Virus record (IMG/VR): IMGVR_UViG_3300046517_000713
Coordinates: 1 to 62,471 of that record
DNA from: a virus
DNA: 62,471 bases
Direction: 5' to 3' (one strand)
A program made the position numbers and the translations under genes. Below the pieces are notes generated by a model. It saw only the letters and a program-made list of their open reading frames with translations, did no database searches and was not told the DNA's origin. Positions 15,977 through 23,917 of this stretch are shown piece after piece (the stretch's first letter is position 1; each line of letters starts with the position of its first letter).

Positions 15977-16167
15977 CCGACCGGGAGCACCGACGCATGG
16001 CGATCTGGTGGGGCGGCTTGTTCGCCATCTTCTGGGGGGCGTTCGTCCTCCACCTCGCCGTCGGCGGCGGTGACTTCGCACTCGGCCTTGACGGGGTGGG
16101 CCTCGTCGTGTCGGCGTTCTTTCTCGGCGCGCACCTCGCTCACCTCTGGCACGTCTACGAGCCGTGA
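15973..16167 (+). CDS. Small two-helix membrane protein
   Basis: A 64-residue protein from GTG 15973 with two hydrophobic segments (about residues 10-30 and 38-58) joined by a short acidic turn. Probably an inner-membrane protein; role unknown. Confidence 0.6.
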   Translation: MTDREHRRMAIWWGGLFAIFWGAFVLHLAVGGGDFALGLDGVGLVVSAFFLGAHLAHLWHVYEP

Positions 16168-16301
16168 CCGACAGGGAGTTGATCGACGCGATCGCCCACT
16201 ACGTCGGGAACTACCACGCCCGGCGCATCACGGCGCGGAACATGCGGCTGCGCGCCCGGGCGAAGGAACTCCACCGAGCGATCCACGAAGGACGGATCTG
16301 A
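16164..16301 (+). CDS. Hypothetical basic microprotein
   Basis: A 45-residue, Arg-rich helical protein from GTG 16164, overlapping the previous stop (GTGA) and followed by an ATG that overlaps its own TGA. The double coupling is the main support; it may bind nucleic acid because of its charge. Confidence 0.5.
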   Translation: MTDRELIDAIAHYVGNYHARRITARNMRLRARAKELHRAIHEGRI

Positions 16302-16528
16302 TGGCCGGTCAGATCCTCCGGTTCCCGGAGACGGCGGAGAGAGGCCGATCACCGGTGCTCTGCGACCAGTGCGCCCGGCCGGTCGACGGCAAGTCGATCC
16401 TCGCCGGTGATGTCCGGCCGCTCGGGCTGGACTCCTACCTCGTCGAGCCGGACCGGCTCGATCGGAACGTGCCGTGCGGCTGCTACGCCGACGCGGTCTG
16501 GCTCAAGGCCTGGAGGACTGATGCCTGA
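16301..16528 (+). CDS. Hypothetical Cys-containing protein
   Basis: A 75-residue protein from ATG 16301 with CDQC near residue 21 and CGC near residue 59, probably one zinc site. It overlaps the recombinase gene start by eight bases. No family recognised. Confidence 0.55.
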   Translation: MAGQILRFPETAERGRSPVLCDQCARPVDGKSILAGDVRPLGLDSYLVEPDRLDRNVPCGCYADAVWLKAWRTDA

Positions 16529-17501
16529 CCCTGACAGTCGAACGAACGTCGAGGACCGGTACGGCGTCGACGCCGAGGCGACGGGCATGACACCCGTCTG
16601 GCGGATCGTCCAGAAGGTCCACGCCGAGATGCCGCTGATCCCGAAGTCGCAGCGTGCTCCGTCGGATATGGGCGGCTTCGCGTTTCGAGGCATCGACGAC
16701 ATCGAGGCGAAGCTCAAGCCGCTCCTCGCCGAGCACGACTTGTTCTACGTCCCGATCGTCGTCGGGTTCGAGCGCGACGACACCGGGCGCACGGCGGGCG
16801 GGAAGGTGAACCAGCGCGTGACCGTCCACGTCGTCCTCCGGTTCTACGGCCCCGGCGGTGACACGCTCGATATGGACGGCTGGGGCGAGGCGACCGACAC
16901 CGGCGACAAGGCGACGCCGAAGGCGACGACCAACGCCACTAAGAACATCCTGACCGCGTGGCTCCAGTTGCACGCCCGCGACGACGACACCGACGCACAC
17001 TCAACCGAGGACGAAGTCGAGGACCCGTACGCCTCACCGTTGCAATACGAGCGCGTCAAGTCCGCCGTCGCCGAACTCCCCGAGGACGAACGAGCGAAGG
17101 CAGCCGGTGAAGGTCTCGTGCTCGGCGTGAAGGTGTCGGAGGTGATCGACGGGAAGCGGATGATCGTGATGCGCGAGTCGCAAGTCCAGCCGCTCCTCGA
17201 CCGTCTCGCGAACCTCAAGACGGAAGCCGAGGCGAGCGACGCGCCGTTCGCTGGGGCGAGTGACGAACTGCGCGAGGCGGATGCCACGCTCGCCGAAGCC
17301 GACGCGAAGGCCGAGGGCGCGGGCGTGCCTCTGGAGAAGTACGGCTACGAACTCTGGTCGCACAAGGATCTCGACCTGACGCTCGAACCGAAGGGCCTCC
17401 CGACGACGGGGACGATCGCCGAGAAGGCAGCACGGCTGCGCGCCTGGGACGCGGCCAACCAGCCCGACGGATACACCGAACCGGAAGAAGCTCCGTACTG
17501 A
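16521..17501 (+). CDS. erf: ERF-family single-strand annealing protein with SAP domain
   Basis: A 326-residue protein from ATG 16521. The N-terminal 150 residues carry the ERF signature: FRGIDDIEAKL (about 53-63) and GWGEATDTGDKATPKATTNA followed by KNILTAWLQL (about 119-148). ERF proteins anneal complementary single strands in phage recombination and genome circularisation. The C-terminus has a SAP-like DNA-binding motif (PKGLPTTGTIAEKAARLRAW, about 292-311). No exonuclease partner was recognised next to it. Confidence 0.88.
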   Translation: MPDPDSRTNVEDRYGVDAEATGMTPVWRIVQKVHAEMPLIPKSQRAPSDMGGFAFRGIDDIEAKLKPLLAEHDLFYVPIVVGFERDDTGRTAGGKVNQRVTVHVVLRFYGPGGDTLDMDGWGEATDTGDKATPKATTNATKNILTAWLQLHARDDDTDAHSTEDEVEDPYASPLQYERVKSAVAELPEDERAKAAGEGLVLGVKVSEVIDGKRMIVMRESQVQPLLDRLANLKTEAEASDAPFAGASDELREADATLAEADAKAEGAGVPLEKYGYELWSHKDLDLTLEPKGLPTTGTIAEKAARLRAWDAANQPDGYTEPEEAPY

Positions 17502-17511
17502 CCTGCGCCTC

Positions 17512-17540
17512 TGGTCACGCGGCGCGCGACGGACTACGGT
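17512..17540 (+). promoter_or_regulatory. Candidate promoter for replication genes
   Basis: TGGTCA (17512-17517), a 17-base spacer and TACGGT (17535-17540) resemble a sigma70 promoter; the -10 box is close to the TACGCT seen at the main leftward promoter. It lies in the 171-base gap before the replication initiator gene. Confidence 0.4.
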
Positions 17541-17563
17541 GCGCTTCCCGATCGACATAGAAG

Positions 17564-17597
17564 TGCCCCCCGACCCAGGTCCGTAGGTCGGGGGGCA
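17564..17597. terminator. Strong hairpin in replication leader
   Basis: TGCCCCCCGACC and GGTCGGGGGGCA form a perfect 12-bp stem with a 10-base loop. There is no U tract, so it may be an attenuator or RNA-stabilising element rather than a simple terminator. It lies between the candidate promoter and the initiator gene. Confidence 0.55.
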
Positions 17598-17644
17598 AGT
17601 GCTCCAGCCGGAAGGGGGAACTCCCAGAGATGGAGGTACCGCTC

Positions 17645-17686
17645 GTGACCGACCCCAACGAAGGAGCCGCTCGTGCCCGACCCTAG
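17645..17686 (+). CDS. Possible 13-residue leader peptide
   Basis: GTG 17645 follows GGAGGT at an ideal distance and encodes 13 codons (MTDPNEGAARARP) ending in TAG, which overlaps the start of the initiator gene at 17673. The RBS-start segment is nearly repeated at the initiator start, so this may be a remnant of a duplication or a translation-coupling leader. Confidence 0.35.
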   Translation: MTDPNEGAARARP

Positions 17687-18707
17687 CAGCCTCCCGCCCA
17701 GGTCCGACACCGGCGCTTTCGCGCTGGTCCCGGAGTGGCTGGTCTACTCGGGCGTCTCCGGGACGGCGCTCAAGGTCTACTGCGTCCTCGCCCGGCACGC
17801 CGACTTCGAGTCCGGCGAGTGCTGGCCCGGCCGGGACCGCATCGCCGAACTCCTCGACTGCTCCCCGACGAGCGTCGACCGGGCCGTCACCGAACTCGTG
17901 AAGGCCCGGGCGCTCAAGGTCAGGCGGCGCGGCCTCGGGATGACGAACCTCTACACCGTCATCCGGGCCAGAGTCACCACGAATGGGGACTCTGAGTCAC
18001 CGGAATCGGCGACTACGGATTCCCCGGAAGTGGCGAGGGAACGAGAGCCAGAGAACCAGAACCAGAAGAACGAGACTTCGCGGCCTTCGCCGCGTACGCG
18101 CAGGTCGTCACCCGAGGCGAAGGAACTCACAGACGAGTGGTGGGAGAACCTCAAGGCAGAGGGGAAGCAACCGCGCGGGTCTACCGCGTACGTCGCGACC
18201 AGGGGAATCATCCAGACGATCCTCAACGAGGGCGTCTACTCGGCCGCCGTGATCCGAGACGCGCTCGGCCGGATGGGCACGAGGCCGCCGACGGCGCAGC
18301 GTCTCCGGGACCAGTGCTGGGGCGTGAACCGCGAGACCGAGGAAGCCCAGCCGCAGTTACCCGGGTGGATGACCGAACGGTACGACGAGACGACCGGCGA
18401 GATGGTCCCGACTGAGGGCAGGAAGGCGGACGACGATGGGCAAGGCGGGAGCAGCGTGGCTTCTGCGGGCGGTATCCGCGGTGACGGTCGTGACGGTCGC
18501 GACCATGTTCAGCGATGCGAACCCGAGGACCGAGGTCGAGCACGAGGCGCAGAGGATCGCGGCTCCGATGACGGCCGACTCGGGCGAGTACCGGCCGGGG
18601 CCGAACCGGCTCCCGCCCCAGAATCAGGAGGCGGAGGAGGCGCTCCTCGGGGCGATGCTGATGACCCGGTCGGCGATCGAGGCGGCGGAGACCGTCCGGC
18701 CGAGTGA
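17673..18707 (+). CDS. Winged-helix replication initiator-like protein
   Basis: Read as 344 residues from GTG 17673. Residues 30-95 form a helix-turn-helix of the type in phage replication initiators (ALKVYCVLARHADF ... WPGRDRIAELLDCSPTSVDR). A polar linker follows, then a second helical region (about 145-225). The last 90 codons overlap the helicase gene by 272 bases, have low third-position GC and look like non-coding read-through, so the functional protein probably ends in effect near residue 255. It likely binds the origin and recruits the helicase. Confidence 0.72.
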   Translation: MPDPSSLPPRSDTGAFALVPEWLVYSGVSGTALKVYCVLARHADFESGECWPGRDRIAELLDCSPTSVDRAVTELVKARALKVRRRGLGMTNLYTVIRARVTTNGDSESPESATTDSPEVAREREPENQNQKNETSRPSPRTRRSSPEAKELTDEWWENLKAEGKQPRGSTAYVATRGIIQTILNEGVYSAAVIRDALGRMGTRPPTAQRLRDQCWGVNRETEEAQPQLPGWMTERYDETTGEMVPTEGRKADDDGQGGSSVASAGGIRGDGRDGRDHVQRCEPEDRGRARGAEDRGSDDGRLGRVPAGAEPAPAPESGGGGGAPRGDADDPVGDRGGGDRPAE

Positions 18708-19839
18708 CTTCTACGTCCCGGTCCACTCCCAGGTGTTCGAGGCCATCATGGGCCTCTACGAGCGTGGTGAGCCGGTGGATCTGGTCACCGTGGCAGCCGA
18801 GGCCGAAGCCCACCGGAACGGGTCCCAGAAGGTCACGAAGCAGAAGCTCCTCGAACTCCTCGCCGCGGCTCCGGCGTCGGCGAACTCGTTGCACTACGCC
18901 CGGATCGTCACTGACCTCGGCGCGAAGCGGGCGCTCGACCGGGGCCTCCTCGAAGCTCGGGATCTCGTCCACGAACCTGACCTGCCCGCCGCGGAGTGCG
19001 TCGCCCGGGCGCACGACCTGATCCGTGACGCCGACCTGCCGATCGAAGGGGGCCTGATGTCGCCGACGATCGACGAGTTCGTCGAGACGGCCGAGGACCC
19101 GCTGCCGTGGGTGATCCCCGGGACGCTCCGCCGCCGGGAGCGACTGATGATCGTCGCCGAACCGGGCCTCGGTAAGACGACCCTCGCCCGCCAGATCGCC
19201 GTCCAGGTGTCCCAGGGCATCCATCCGTGGAAGTCGTGGGAGACGCTCGACCCGGTCAGGGTGTTGTTCATCGACCTGGAGAACGAGCGCGCCGGGTCGC
19301 GCCAGGAACTCCGGGAGATGACCGACAAGGCGGCGCTCCGGGATCTGCTCGCCGAACGCACGCCGTACGACTCGGGGCGGCTGCGGTTCGAGTTCCGGCC
19401 CGAGGGGATCGACGTGCTCCACCGCGGCGACCAACTCTGGTTGACCGAACGGATCGCGGCGAACAAGCCGGACGTGGTCGTCCTCGGCCCGGTCTACAAG
19501 CTCCACAACATCGACGACAACTCGGCGCAGGAGTCGAAGTCGGTCCTCCAGGTCCTCGACCGTCTCCGCATCCGGTACGGGTTCGCGCTCGTGATGGAGA
19601 CGCACGCGCCGATCGAGTGCTGGATGAACCAGGGCACGAAGCGTAAGCCGCTCCGCATCGGCGGTTCCCGGGTCTGGACTCAGTGGCCCGAGTTCGTCGC
19701 CGGTCTCACGCCCGAGTCGAACCAGCGGACCGTCTACTGGACGCACGTCCGCCCGCCGAGGTACCGGAACCGGGCGTGGCCTCAACGGATGCACCGAGAC
19801 GGCCGGACCTGGCCGTGGGAACCCGACGACCTCTACTGA
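18436..19839 (+). CDS. DnaB/RepA-like replicative helicase
   Basis: A 467-residue protein. A DnaB N-terminal-like helical domain (LPPQNQEAEEALLGAML, about 59-75, to residue 200) is followed by a RecA-like ATPase with Walker A AEPGLGKTT (241-249) and Walker B RVLFIDLENE (about 273-282). It unwinds DNA at the replication fork. The first 44 residues look atypical (hydrophobic VSAVTVVTVATM), so ATG 18568 is an alternative start. No phage DNA polymerase was seen, so the host polymerase is probably used. Confidence 0.82.
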   Translation: MGKAGAAWLLRAVSAVTVVTVATMFSDANPRTEVEHEAQRIAAPMTADSGEYRPGPNRLPPQNQEAEEALLGAMLMTRSAIEAAETVRPSDFYVPVHSQVFEAIMGLYERGEPVDLVTVAAEAEAHRNGSQKVTKQKLLELLAAAPASANSLHYARIVTDLGAKRALDRGLLEARDLVHEPDLPAAECVARAHDLIRDADLPIEGGLMSPTIDEFVETAEDPLPWVIPGTLRRRERLMIVAEPGLGKTTLARQIAVQVSQGIHPWKSWETLDPVRVLFIDLENERAGSRQELREMTDKAALRDLLAERTPYDSGRLRFEFRPEGIDVLHRGDQLWLTERIAANKPDVVVLGPVYKLHNIDDNSAQESKSVLQVLDRLRIRYGFALVMETHAPIECWMNQGTKRKPLRIGGSRVWTQWPEFVAGLTPESNQRTVYWTHVRPPRYRNRAWPQRMHRDGRTWPWEPDDLY

Positions 19840-19847
19840 GGAGACCC

Positions 19848-20255
19848 ATGAAGCGGACCGGCTGGCTCCGGCGCGGGAAGCCGCTCCGGCGGGGGAAGGG
19901 GATCAGGCAGATGTCCGAGAAGCGGCGCGAGACGCTGCCGACCCGGCGGGAGGTGCGGATCGCCGTCCTCGCCCGCGACGGCGGATGCCGAGGCCGGTTG
20001 ATCGTCCCCGAGGTCCAGTGCATGGGCCTCCTCGAAGTCGACGAGATCGTGAACCGGGGCCGGAAGCCCGGCGGGGAACTCGACGTGGACAACGCCCAGG
20101 CGCTCTGCCGGGCGCATCACCGGTGGAAGGGCGAGAACCCCGTCGAAGCGGAGAAGCGTGGCCTCTGGATGACGGCCGGGGGCAACTCGTCCTGGGCGGA
20201 GGCGAAGGAACTCGCCCGCCAGGCGCTTCTCGGGACCGACGTACCGGACTCCTGA
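19848..20255 (+). CDS. HNH-like nuclease with altered first histidine
   Basis: A 135-residue basic protein. The core LEVDEIVNRGRKPGGELD ... LCRAHHRWKGENP (about residues 62-104) matches the HNH layout (x-H-E-I-v-x-R-G ... N-x-x-x-L-C-x-x-H-H), but the first His is Asp (V-D-E). ATG 19848 follows GAGGAG. It may be a resolvase or homing-type nuclease, or an inactive version. Confidence 0.65.
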   Translation: MKRTGWLRRGKPLRRGKGIRQMSEKRRETLPTRREVRIAVLARDGGCRGRLIVPEVQCMGLLEVDEIVNRGRKPGGELDVDNAQALCRAHHRWKGENPVEAEKRGLWMTAGGNSSWAEAKELARQALLGTDVPDS

Positions 20256-20258
20256 TAT
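20241..20258. promoter_or_regulatory. Operator-like dyad, copy C
   Basis: GTACCGG-ACTC-CTGATAT: the left half-site is perfect, the right half is weak. It overlaps the end of the HNH-like gene and lies 12 bases before the small HTH gene, next to a TATGGT that could be a -10 box. Confidence 0.45.
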
Positions 20259-20269
20259 GGTCGGTTTAC

Positions 20270-20500
20270 ATGGCGAAGGATGAAGAACGCGAAGCGCCGG
20301 GGTTATCACTGGCGATCGAGGCGGCATCTGTCCAGGAGGAGGTCCGACTCCTGACGACCCGCCGCCGGAAGCTGATGCTTGCGGCGCAACGGGGCCGGGT
20401 CACCCACGAACGGCTCGCTCAGATCATGGGCCGGTCGAAGTCGTGGACGACCGACGAACTCCGGCGTGCTCGGGAACAGGAGACGGCCGACAGGAGTTGA
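20270..20500 (+). CDS. Small helix-turn-helix protein, candidate regulator
   Basis: A 76-residue protein from ATG 20270. Residues 34-70 (RRRKLMLAAQRGRVTHERLA then QIMGRSKSWTTDELRRAR) resemble a helix-turn-helix in which RVTHERLAQIMGRSKSWT is the turn and recognition helix. The gene is flanked on both sides by operator-like dyads (20241 and 20508), which makes it the best local candidate for the protein that binds them. It lacks a dimerisation domain, so this is an inference. Confidence 0.55.
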   Translation: MAKDEEREAPGLSLAIEAASVQEEVRLLTTRRRKLMLAAQRGRVTHERLAQIMGRSKSWTTDELRRAREQETADRS

Positions 20501-20507
20501 CGGCGAC

Positions 20508-20525
20508 GTACCGGAAGTCTGGTAC
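20508..20525. promoter_or_regulatory. Operator dyad, copy D, with promoter elements
   Basis: GTACCGG-AAGT-CTGGTAC, a symmetric 18-bp dyad with one mismatched pair, just after TTGACG (20497-20502) and running into TACGCT (20523-20528), the same -10 box as at the leftward promoter. It controls the DUF932 gene starting at 20573. Confidence 0.6.
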
Positions 20526-20557
20526 GCTCACCGTGGTCGTCGGAGATCCCGGCGGCT

Positions 20558-20569
20558 GGAAGGGGGAAC
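20558..20569 (+). promoter_or_regulatory. Strong G-rich ribosome binding site
   Basis: GGAAGGGGGAAC directly before ATG 20573. The same 12-mer occurs at 17610-17621, and its AAGGGGGAAC core occurs on the minus strand at 49632-49623 before the gene at 49619, so it seems to be a favoured translation signal at the heads of controlled transcripts. Confidence 0.5.
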
Positions 20570-20572
20570 CTA

Positions 20573-21544
20573 ATGCACGAGATCCACGAGTCCGACACCG
20601 TATTGCTCGGTGGCGGCAAGTCGGCCTGGCACAACCTCGGGATCGTAAGGCCCGAGGGCCACGTCATCACGATCGACGAGGCGCACCAGACCGTGGCTCC
20701 CTGGGAGCCGAAGCTCGTCCCCGTCTACCTCAAGGCGGAGGACACGACGTTCGACGGGTCGCCGATCTTCACGCCGATCCCCGACAAGGTCGCCACCGTG
20801 CGGCCGGACAACGGGGAAGTGCTCGGGATTCTGTCGGACGAGTACGGCTTGTTCCCGAACAAGGACGGGTTCGCGCTCGCAGAGGCCATCGTCAACGACC
20901 CGAACGTCGAGGTCGAGACGGCTGGCACGCTGCGCGGCGGGAAGCTCGTCTGGGTCCTGCTCAAGCTGAACCGCGAGTTGGACGTGAACGGCGACAAGCT
21001 CGACCCGTACCTGTTGGTGCGGTGGTCGCACGACGGCTCGACTGCCGTCTCCGTGGACGTGACGTGCGTCCGGGTGGTCTGTAAGAACACCTGGAACGCC
21101 GCCGAGTCTCGGGCGACGCGGTCGTGGCGTGCGCGGCACACCGGCTCCATCGTGGAGCGGGCGCACGAGGCACGAGGCGCACTCCGGCTCGCCGACACCT
21201 ACCTCGACGACTTCGAGGCCGAGGTGAAGGCGCTCCAGGAGACGCTCGTGACCAACGCTCGGTTCGAGGAGATCGTCCGGGACGAGTTCCCGATCGACTC
21301 CGACCTCGGCAACCGTGCCCGGCTCGGCCGGGAGCGGAAGCGTGAGGCGATCCAGAGCCTCTGGAACAACGACCCTCGGGTCGGTCCGTTCCAGGGGACC
21401 GGTTGGGGAGCCGTCCAGGCGTTCTCGACCTGGGAGGAGCACGAGCGCACCGTCGTCGGCGATCGGAACGAGCGGCGTGCCCTGCGCTCGATCCAGGGTT
21501 CGGCGCTCTGCGAGCGGGTCCGCGACAAGGTCCTCGTCACCTGA
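20573..21544 (+). CDS. DUF932 phage/plasmid-like protein
   Basis: A 323-residue protein of the DUF932 (TIGR03299, phage/plasmid-related) type. Typical features are the N-terminal WHNLG segment (about residue 20), LVWVLLKLNRELDV, and VTCVRVVCKNTWNAA (about residues 161-175) followed by a long helical C-terminus. The role is unknown; members accompany replication or anti-restriction genes. It has its own operator-controlled promoter and a very strong ribosome site. Confidence 0.85.
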   Translation: MHEIHESDTVLLGGGKSAWHNLGIVRPEGHVITIDEAHQTVAPWEPKLVPVYLKAEDTTFDGSPIFTPIPDKVATVRPDNGEVLGILSDEYGLFPNKDGFALAEAIVNDPNVEVETAGTLRGGKLVWVLLKLNRELDVNGDKLDPYLLVRWSHDGSTAVSVDVTCVRVVCKNTWNAAESRATRSWRARHTGSIVERAHEARGALRLADTYLDDFEAEVKALQETLVTNARFEEIVRDEFPIDSDLGNRARLGRERKREAIQSLWNNDPRVGPFQGTGWGAVQAFSTWEEHERTVVGDRNERRALRSIQGSALCERVRDKVLVT

Positions 21545-21561
21545 CGAGGCCGTAGCGGGGA

Positions 21562-21587
21562 CGGCCCGGAACCTGCCCTCCGGGCCG
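21562..21587. terminator. Terminator-like hairpin
   Basis: CGGCCCGGA and TCCGGGCCG form a perfect 9-bp stem with an 8-base loop, 17 bases after the DUF932 stop and just before the next gene. No U tract; may reduce read-through from the strongly expressed DUF932 gene. Confidence 0.5.
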
Positions 21588-21595
21588 CCCACGGT

Positions 21596-22264
21596 ATGGA
21601 CACCCAAGAGCGAGAGCGACGAGAAGCAGAGGCGAAGGCGATGCGCGCCGCCGGTGATGACCGGTGGGCGCGCGTGCTCGCGCCTGTCAAGGCGAGCAAG
21701 GCGTTCCGGGAAGTCTCCGTGTCGATGGAGGACTACATGGTCCACCTCGGCATGAAGGACTGGGAGCGCAACACGATCCACAACGCCGAGACCGAAGCGC
21801 GGGTGTTCGCCGCCGCCGGAGTCGAGCATCTCCTCGACCTGCCGCGCCACGAACGGAACGGCGTCCCGCACCTCGGCGACGAGCGAGCCGTGCGAATCCG
21901 CAAGGCGATGGCGACGGTCGAACCTGCTATCCGACGCCGAGTCGCCCGGGGCGAGGACCCGCTGAACGTGATCCGGTCGGTCCTCAACGCGTTCACGGCC
22001 GACACGAGCCGCCACCAGTCCGGCTCGGCGATCACCGGGGCGCGTCGGACGGGGACGCTCCGCTCGAAGGCGGACCGAACACTCGACTCGTCACTGGCGA
22101 CGCTCGACGGTGTCGTCCTCGCACTGACGAACCTGCCGGTCGACCAACTCGGGGGGCACGTCCGGGCGTCGTCGGCCGACCAGATCCACGAGGCGTACAA
22201 CGCGCTTCGACGGTTAGAGACCCGATTCCGAGAAGGGGATCATCATGCCCAGCACGATCAGTAA
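21596..22264 (+). CDS. Hypothetical protein upstream of ParB-like gene
   Basis: A 222-residue, mainly helical charged protein. No recognised motif; the ribosome site before ATG 21596 is weak. It overlaps the ParB-like gene by 20 bases, so the two are probably translated together and may cooperate. Confidence 0.65.
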   Translation: MDTQERERREAEAKAMRAAGDDRWARVLAPVKASKAFREVSVSMEDYMVHLGMKDWERNTIHNAETEARVFAAAGVEHLLDLPRHERNGVPHLGDERAVRIRKAMATVEPAIRRRVARGEDPLNVIRSVLNAFTADTSRHQSGSAITGARRTGTLRSKADRTLDSSLATLDGVVLALTNLPVDQLGGHVRASSADQIHEAYNALRRLETRFREGDHHAQHDQ

Positions 22265-23069
22265 GGCGGTCCGACTCCACGTCGACCGGCTCACGTTCGA
22301 CCCTCGCGTCAACCGGTCCGTCCGGGACGCGTGGGTCAAGTACCTGGCCTCCGAGTTCGACCTCGAACTCGCCGAGCCGATCACCGTGTCCGAACGGGCC
22401 GACGGTTCGCTCGTCGTTCTCGCCGGTCAACACCGGGTCCTGGGGATGCGGAAGGCGATCGACGACGGCCGGATCAACGGCGACGGGAAGATCGCGTGCA
22501 AGGTCTACCACGACCTCACCGTCGCCGAGGAGGCCGCGAAGGCGAAGTACGACCACCGGCACCGTTCGCTCGGGAAGGTCGCCGAGTTTAAGCTCGACGT
22601 GACGGCGAAGGACCCGGACGCGGTGGCGATCAACAAGATCGTCCAGGGCGCGGGCTGCCGGATCGAGGAGCAGGCCCGCACCGACGGCCGGACGATCCGG
22701 GCGACTTCGGCGCTGCGGAAGGTCTACGGCGGGGCGGACCTCACGACCGTCGCCCAGAACCCGATCGTGCTCAAGGCGACGCTCCAGACGATCCTCAACG
22801 CCTGGGAGCCGACGCCGCAGTCGTGGCACGCGGCGATCATCGAGGGCGTCGGGCGGGTGTTCCTCCGGTACCGCAGCAAGATCGACGTGGACCGGCTGGA
22901 GCGCACCCTCGCCGGGTCGCACGGCGGAGCGATCGGCCTGGAGATGCGCGCCCGCACGCTGCGGGAACTCCAGGGCGGCAAGCTCGCCGTCGCGGTCGGC
23001 GGCGTGATCGTCGAGGCGTACAACAAGGGCCTCCGCGGCGCGAAGCGTCTCGACGGGTGGTGGGACTGA
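22245..23069 (+). CDS. ParB/Srx-like nuclease-domain protein
   Basis: A 274-residue protein whose N-terminal part has a ParB-box-like motif: EPITVSERADGSLVVLAGQH then RVLGMRKAI (about residues 42-72), where G-Q-H-R is the conserved core. The C-terminal part is helical. Phage proteins of this fold act in DNA nicking, CTP binding or regulation of modification; which applies here cannot be read from the sequence. Confidence 0.72.
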   Translation: MPSTISKAVRLHVDRLTFDPRVNRSVRDAWVKYLASEFDLELAEPITVSERADGSLVVLAGQHRVLGMRKAIDDGRINGDGKIACKVYHDLTVAEEAAKAKYDHRHRSLGKVAEFKLDVTAKDPDAVAINKIVQGAGCRIEEQARTDGRTIRATSALRKVYGGADLTTVAQNPIVLKATLQTILNAWEPTPQSWHAAIIEGVGRVFLRYRSKIDVDRLERTLAGSHGGAIGLEMRARTLRELQGGKLAVAVGGVIVEAYNKGLRGAKRLDGWWD

Positions 23070-23362
23070 TGGCCGCCACCCAGACGCTCGTCGGGCACAA
23101 GACGATCTCGACGGACGGGAAGGTCGTCGCCGAGATCGGCGTCCGGGAACTCGGCGAGCCGGAAGGCGACGACGCCCGGTTCGAGGACGAGAAGTTCGTC
23201 GCCGAGGTGAACCTCCCGGGCGGAGAAGCGTGGGCCTGCTTCGGCGAGTCGCCGACGGCGGCGCTGATGAAGGTCATGGAGGCCCTGCGCTCCGACGCCC
23301 GGATGATCCGGCGGTGCTCGAACGCGCTCCTCGCCTACGTCCGGGGAGAGGACGAGTTCTGA
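23069..23362 (+). CDS. Hypothetical protein
   Basis: A 97-residue alpha/beta protein from ATG 23069 (TGATG overlap with the ParB-like gene). The stretch FGESPTAALMKVMEALRSDARMI suggests a helix packed on a beta sheet. No family recognised. Confidence 0.6.
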   Translation: MAATQTLVGHKTISTDGKVVAEIGVRELGEPEGDDARFEDEKFVAEVNLPGGEAWACFGESPTAALMKVMEALRSDARMIRRCSNALLAYVRGEDEF

Positions 23363-23562
23363 TGACGTGGATCGTCTGGATCATCCTCGCCTGGGTCGCC
23401 TACCAGTTGCTCGTCAACCGGCGCAGGCGGCTCCAGCGGCGGAACGTGCGCCGGTGCGCGCATTGTGGCTCGACGAGGCTCTACTCGGGCGTGAGCGGCG
23501 TCTCCGGGGTTCGCTGGGAGAAGTGCCGGTCGTGCGACTGCGCGCTGGTCTGGGAGGACTGA
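23362..23562 (+). CDS. Membrane-anchored zinc-ribbon protein
   Basis: A 66-residue protein with an N-terminal transmembrane segment (about residues 3-18), a basic stretch (NRRRRLQRRNVRR) and a C-terminal zinc ribbon (CAHC ... CRSC). ATG 23362 overlaps the upstream stop. Confidence 0.6.
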   Translation: MTWIVWIILAWVAYQLLVNRRRRLQRRNVRRCAHCGSTRLYSGVSGVSGVRWEKCRSCDCALVWED

Positions 23563-23723
23563 TGCCCGCCGACATCGAGACGCAAGTTGACAAGGCCCGG
23601 GAGGCGCTGGAGCCGCTCTGCTCGCCGTCCGTGATGTCCGTCGAGGAGGCGATCGAGTTCTACGAGAACGTCATCTCGGACTGCCGCACCACGATCGCGG
23701 CGCTTCGCGAGGATCTCGACTGA
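23562..23723 (+). CDS. Hypothetical helical microprotein
   Basis: A 53-residue, acidic helical protein from ATG 23562, coupled to both neighbours by TGATG overlaps. No family recognised. Confidence 0.5.
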   Translation: MPADIETQVDKAREALEPLCSPSVMSVEEAIEFYENVISDCRTTIAALREDLD

Positions 23724-23917
23724 TGGACTGGAACCTCGACCTCGACCTCGACTCGGACGAGCCGCCGACCCGCGCCCAGATCAACGAGGCCCGGGCGGAG
23801 TGCGAGCGGTGCGGTGCGCCGATGGTCGCCCGCAACGTCGGCGGCGAAGCGTCGACGGACCTCAAGGTCTGCGTGTCCGTGTACCGGACCGGCCATCATC
23901 GAGACCGCCATGAATGA
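23723..23917 (+). CDS. Hypothetical small protein
   Basis: A 64-residue protein beginning with alternating Asp and Leu (MDWNLDLDLDSDEPP) and containing CERC and a further Cys, a possible zinc site. It overlaps the next gene by eight bases. Confidence 0.5.
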   Translation: MDWNLDLDLDSDEPPTRAQINEARAECERCGAPMVARNVGGEASTDLKVCVSVYRTGHHRDRHE

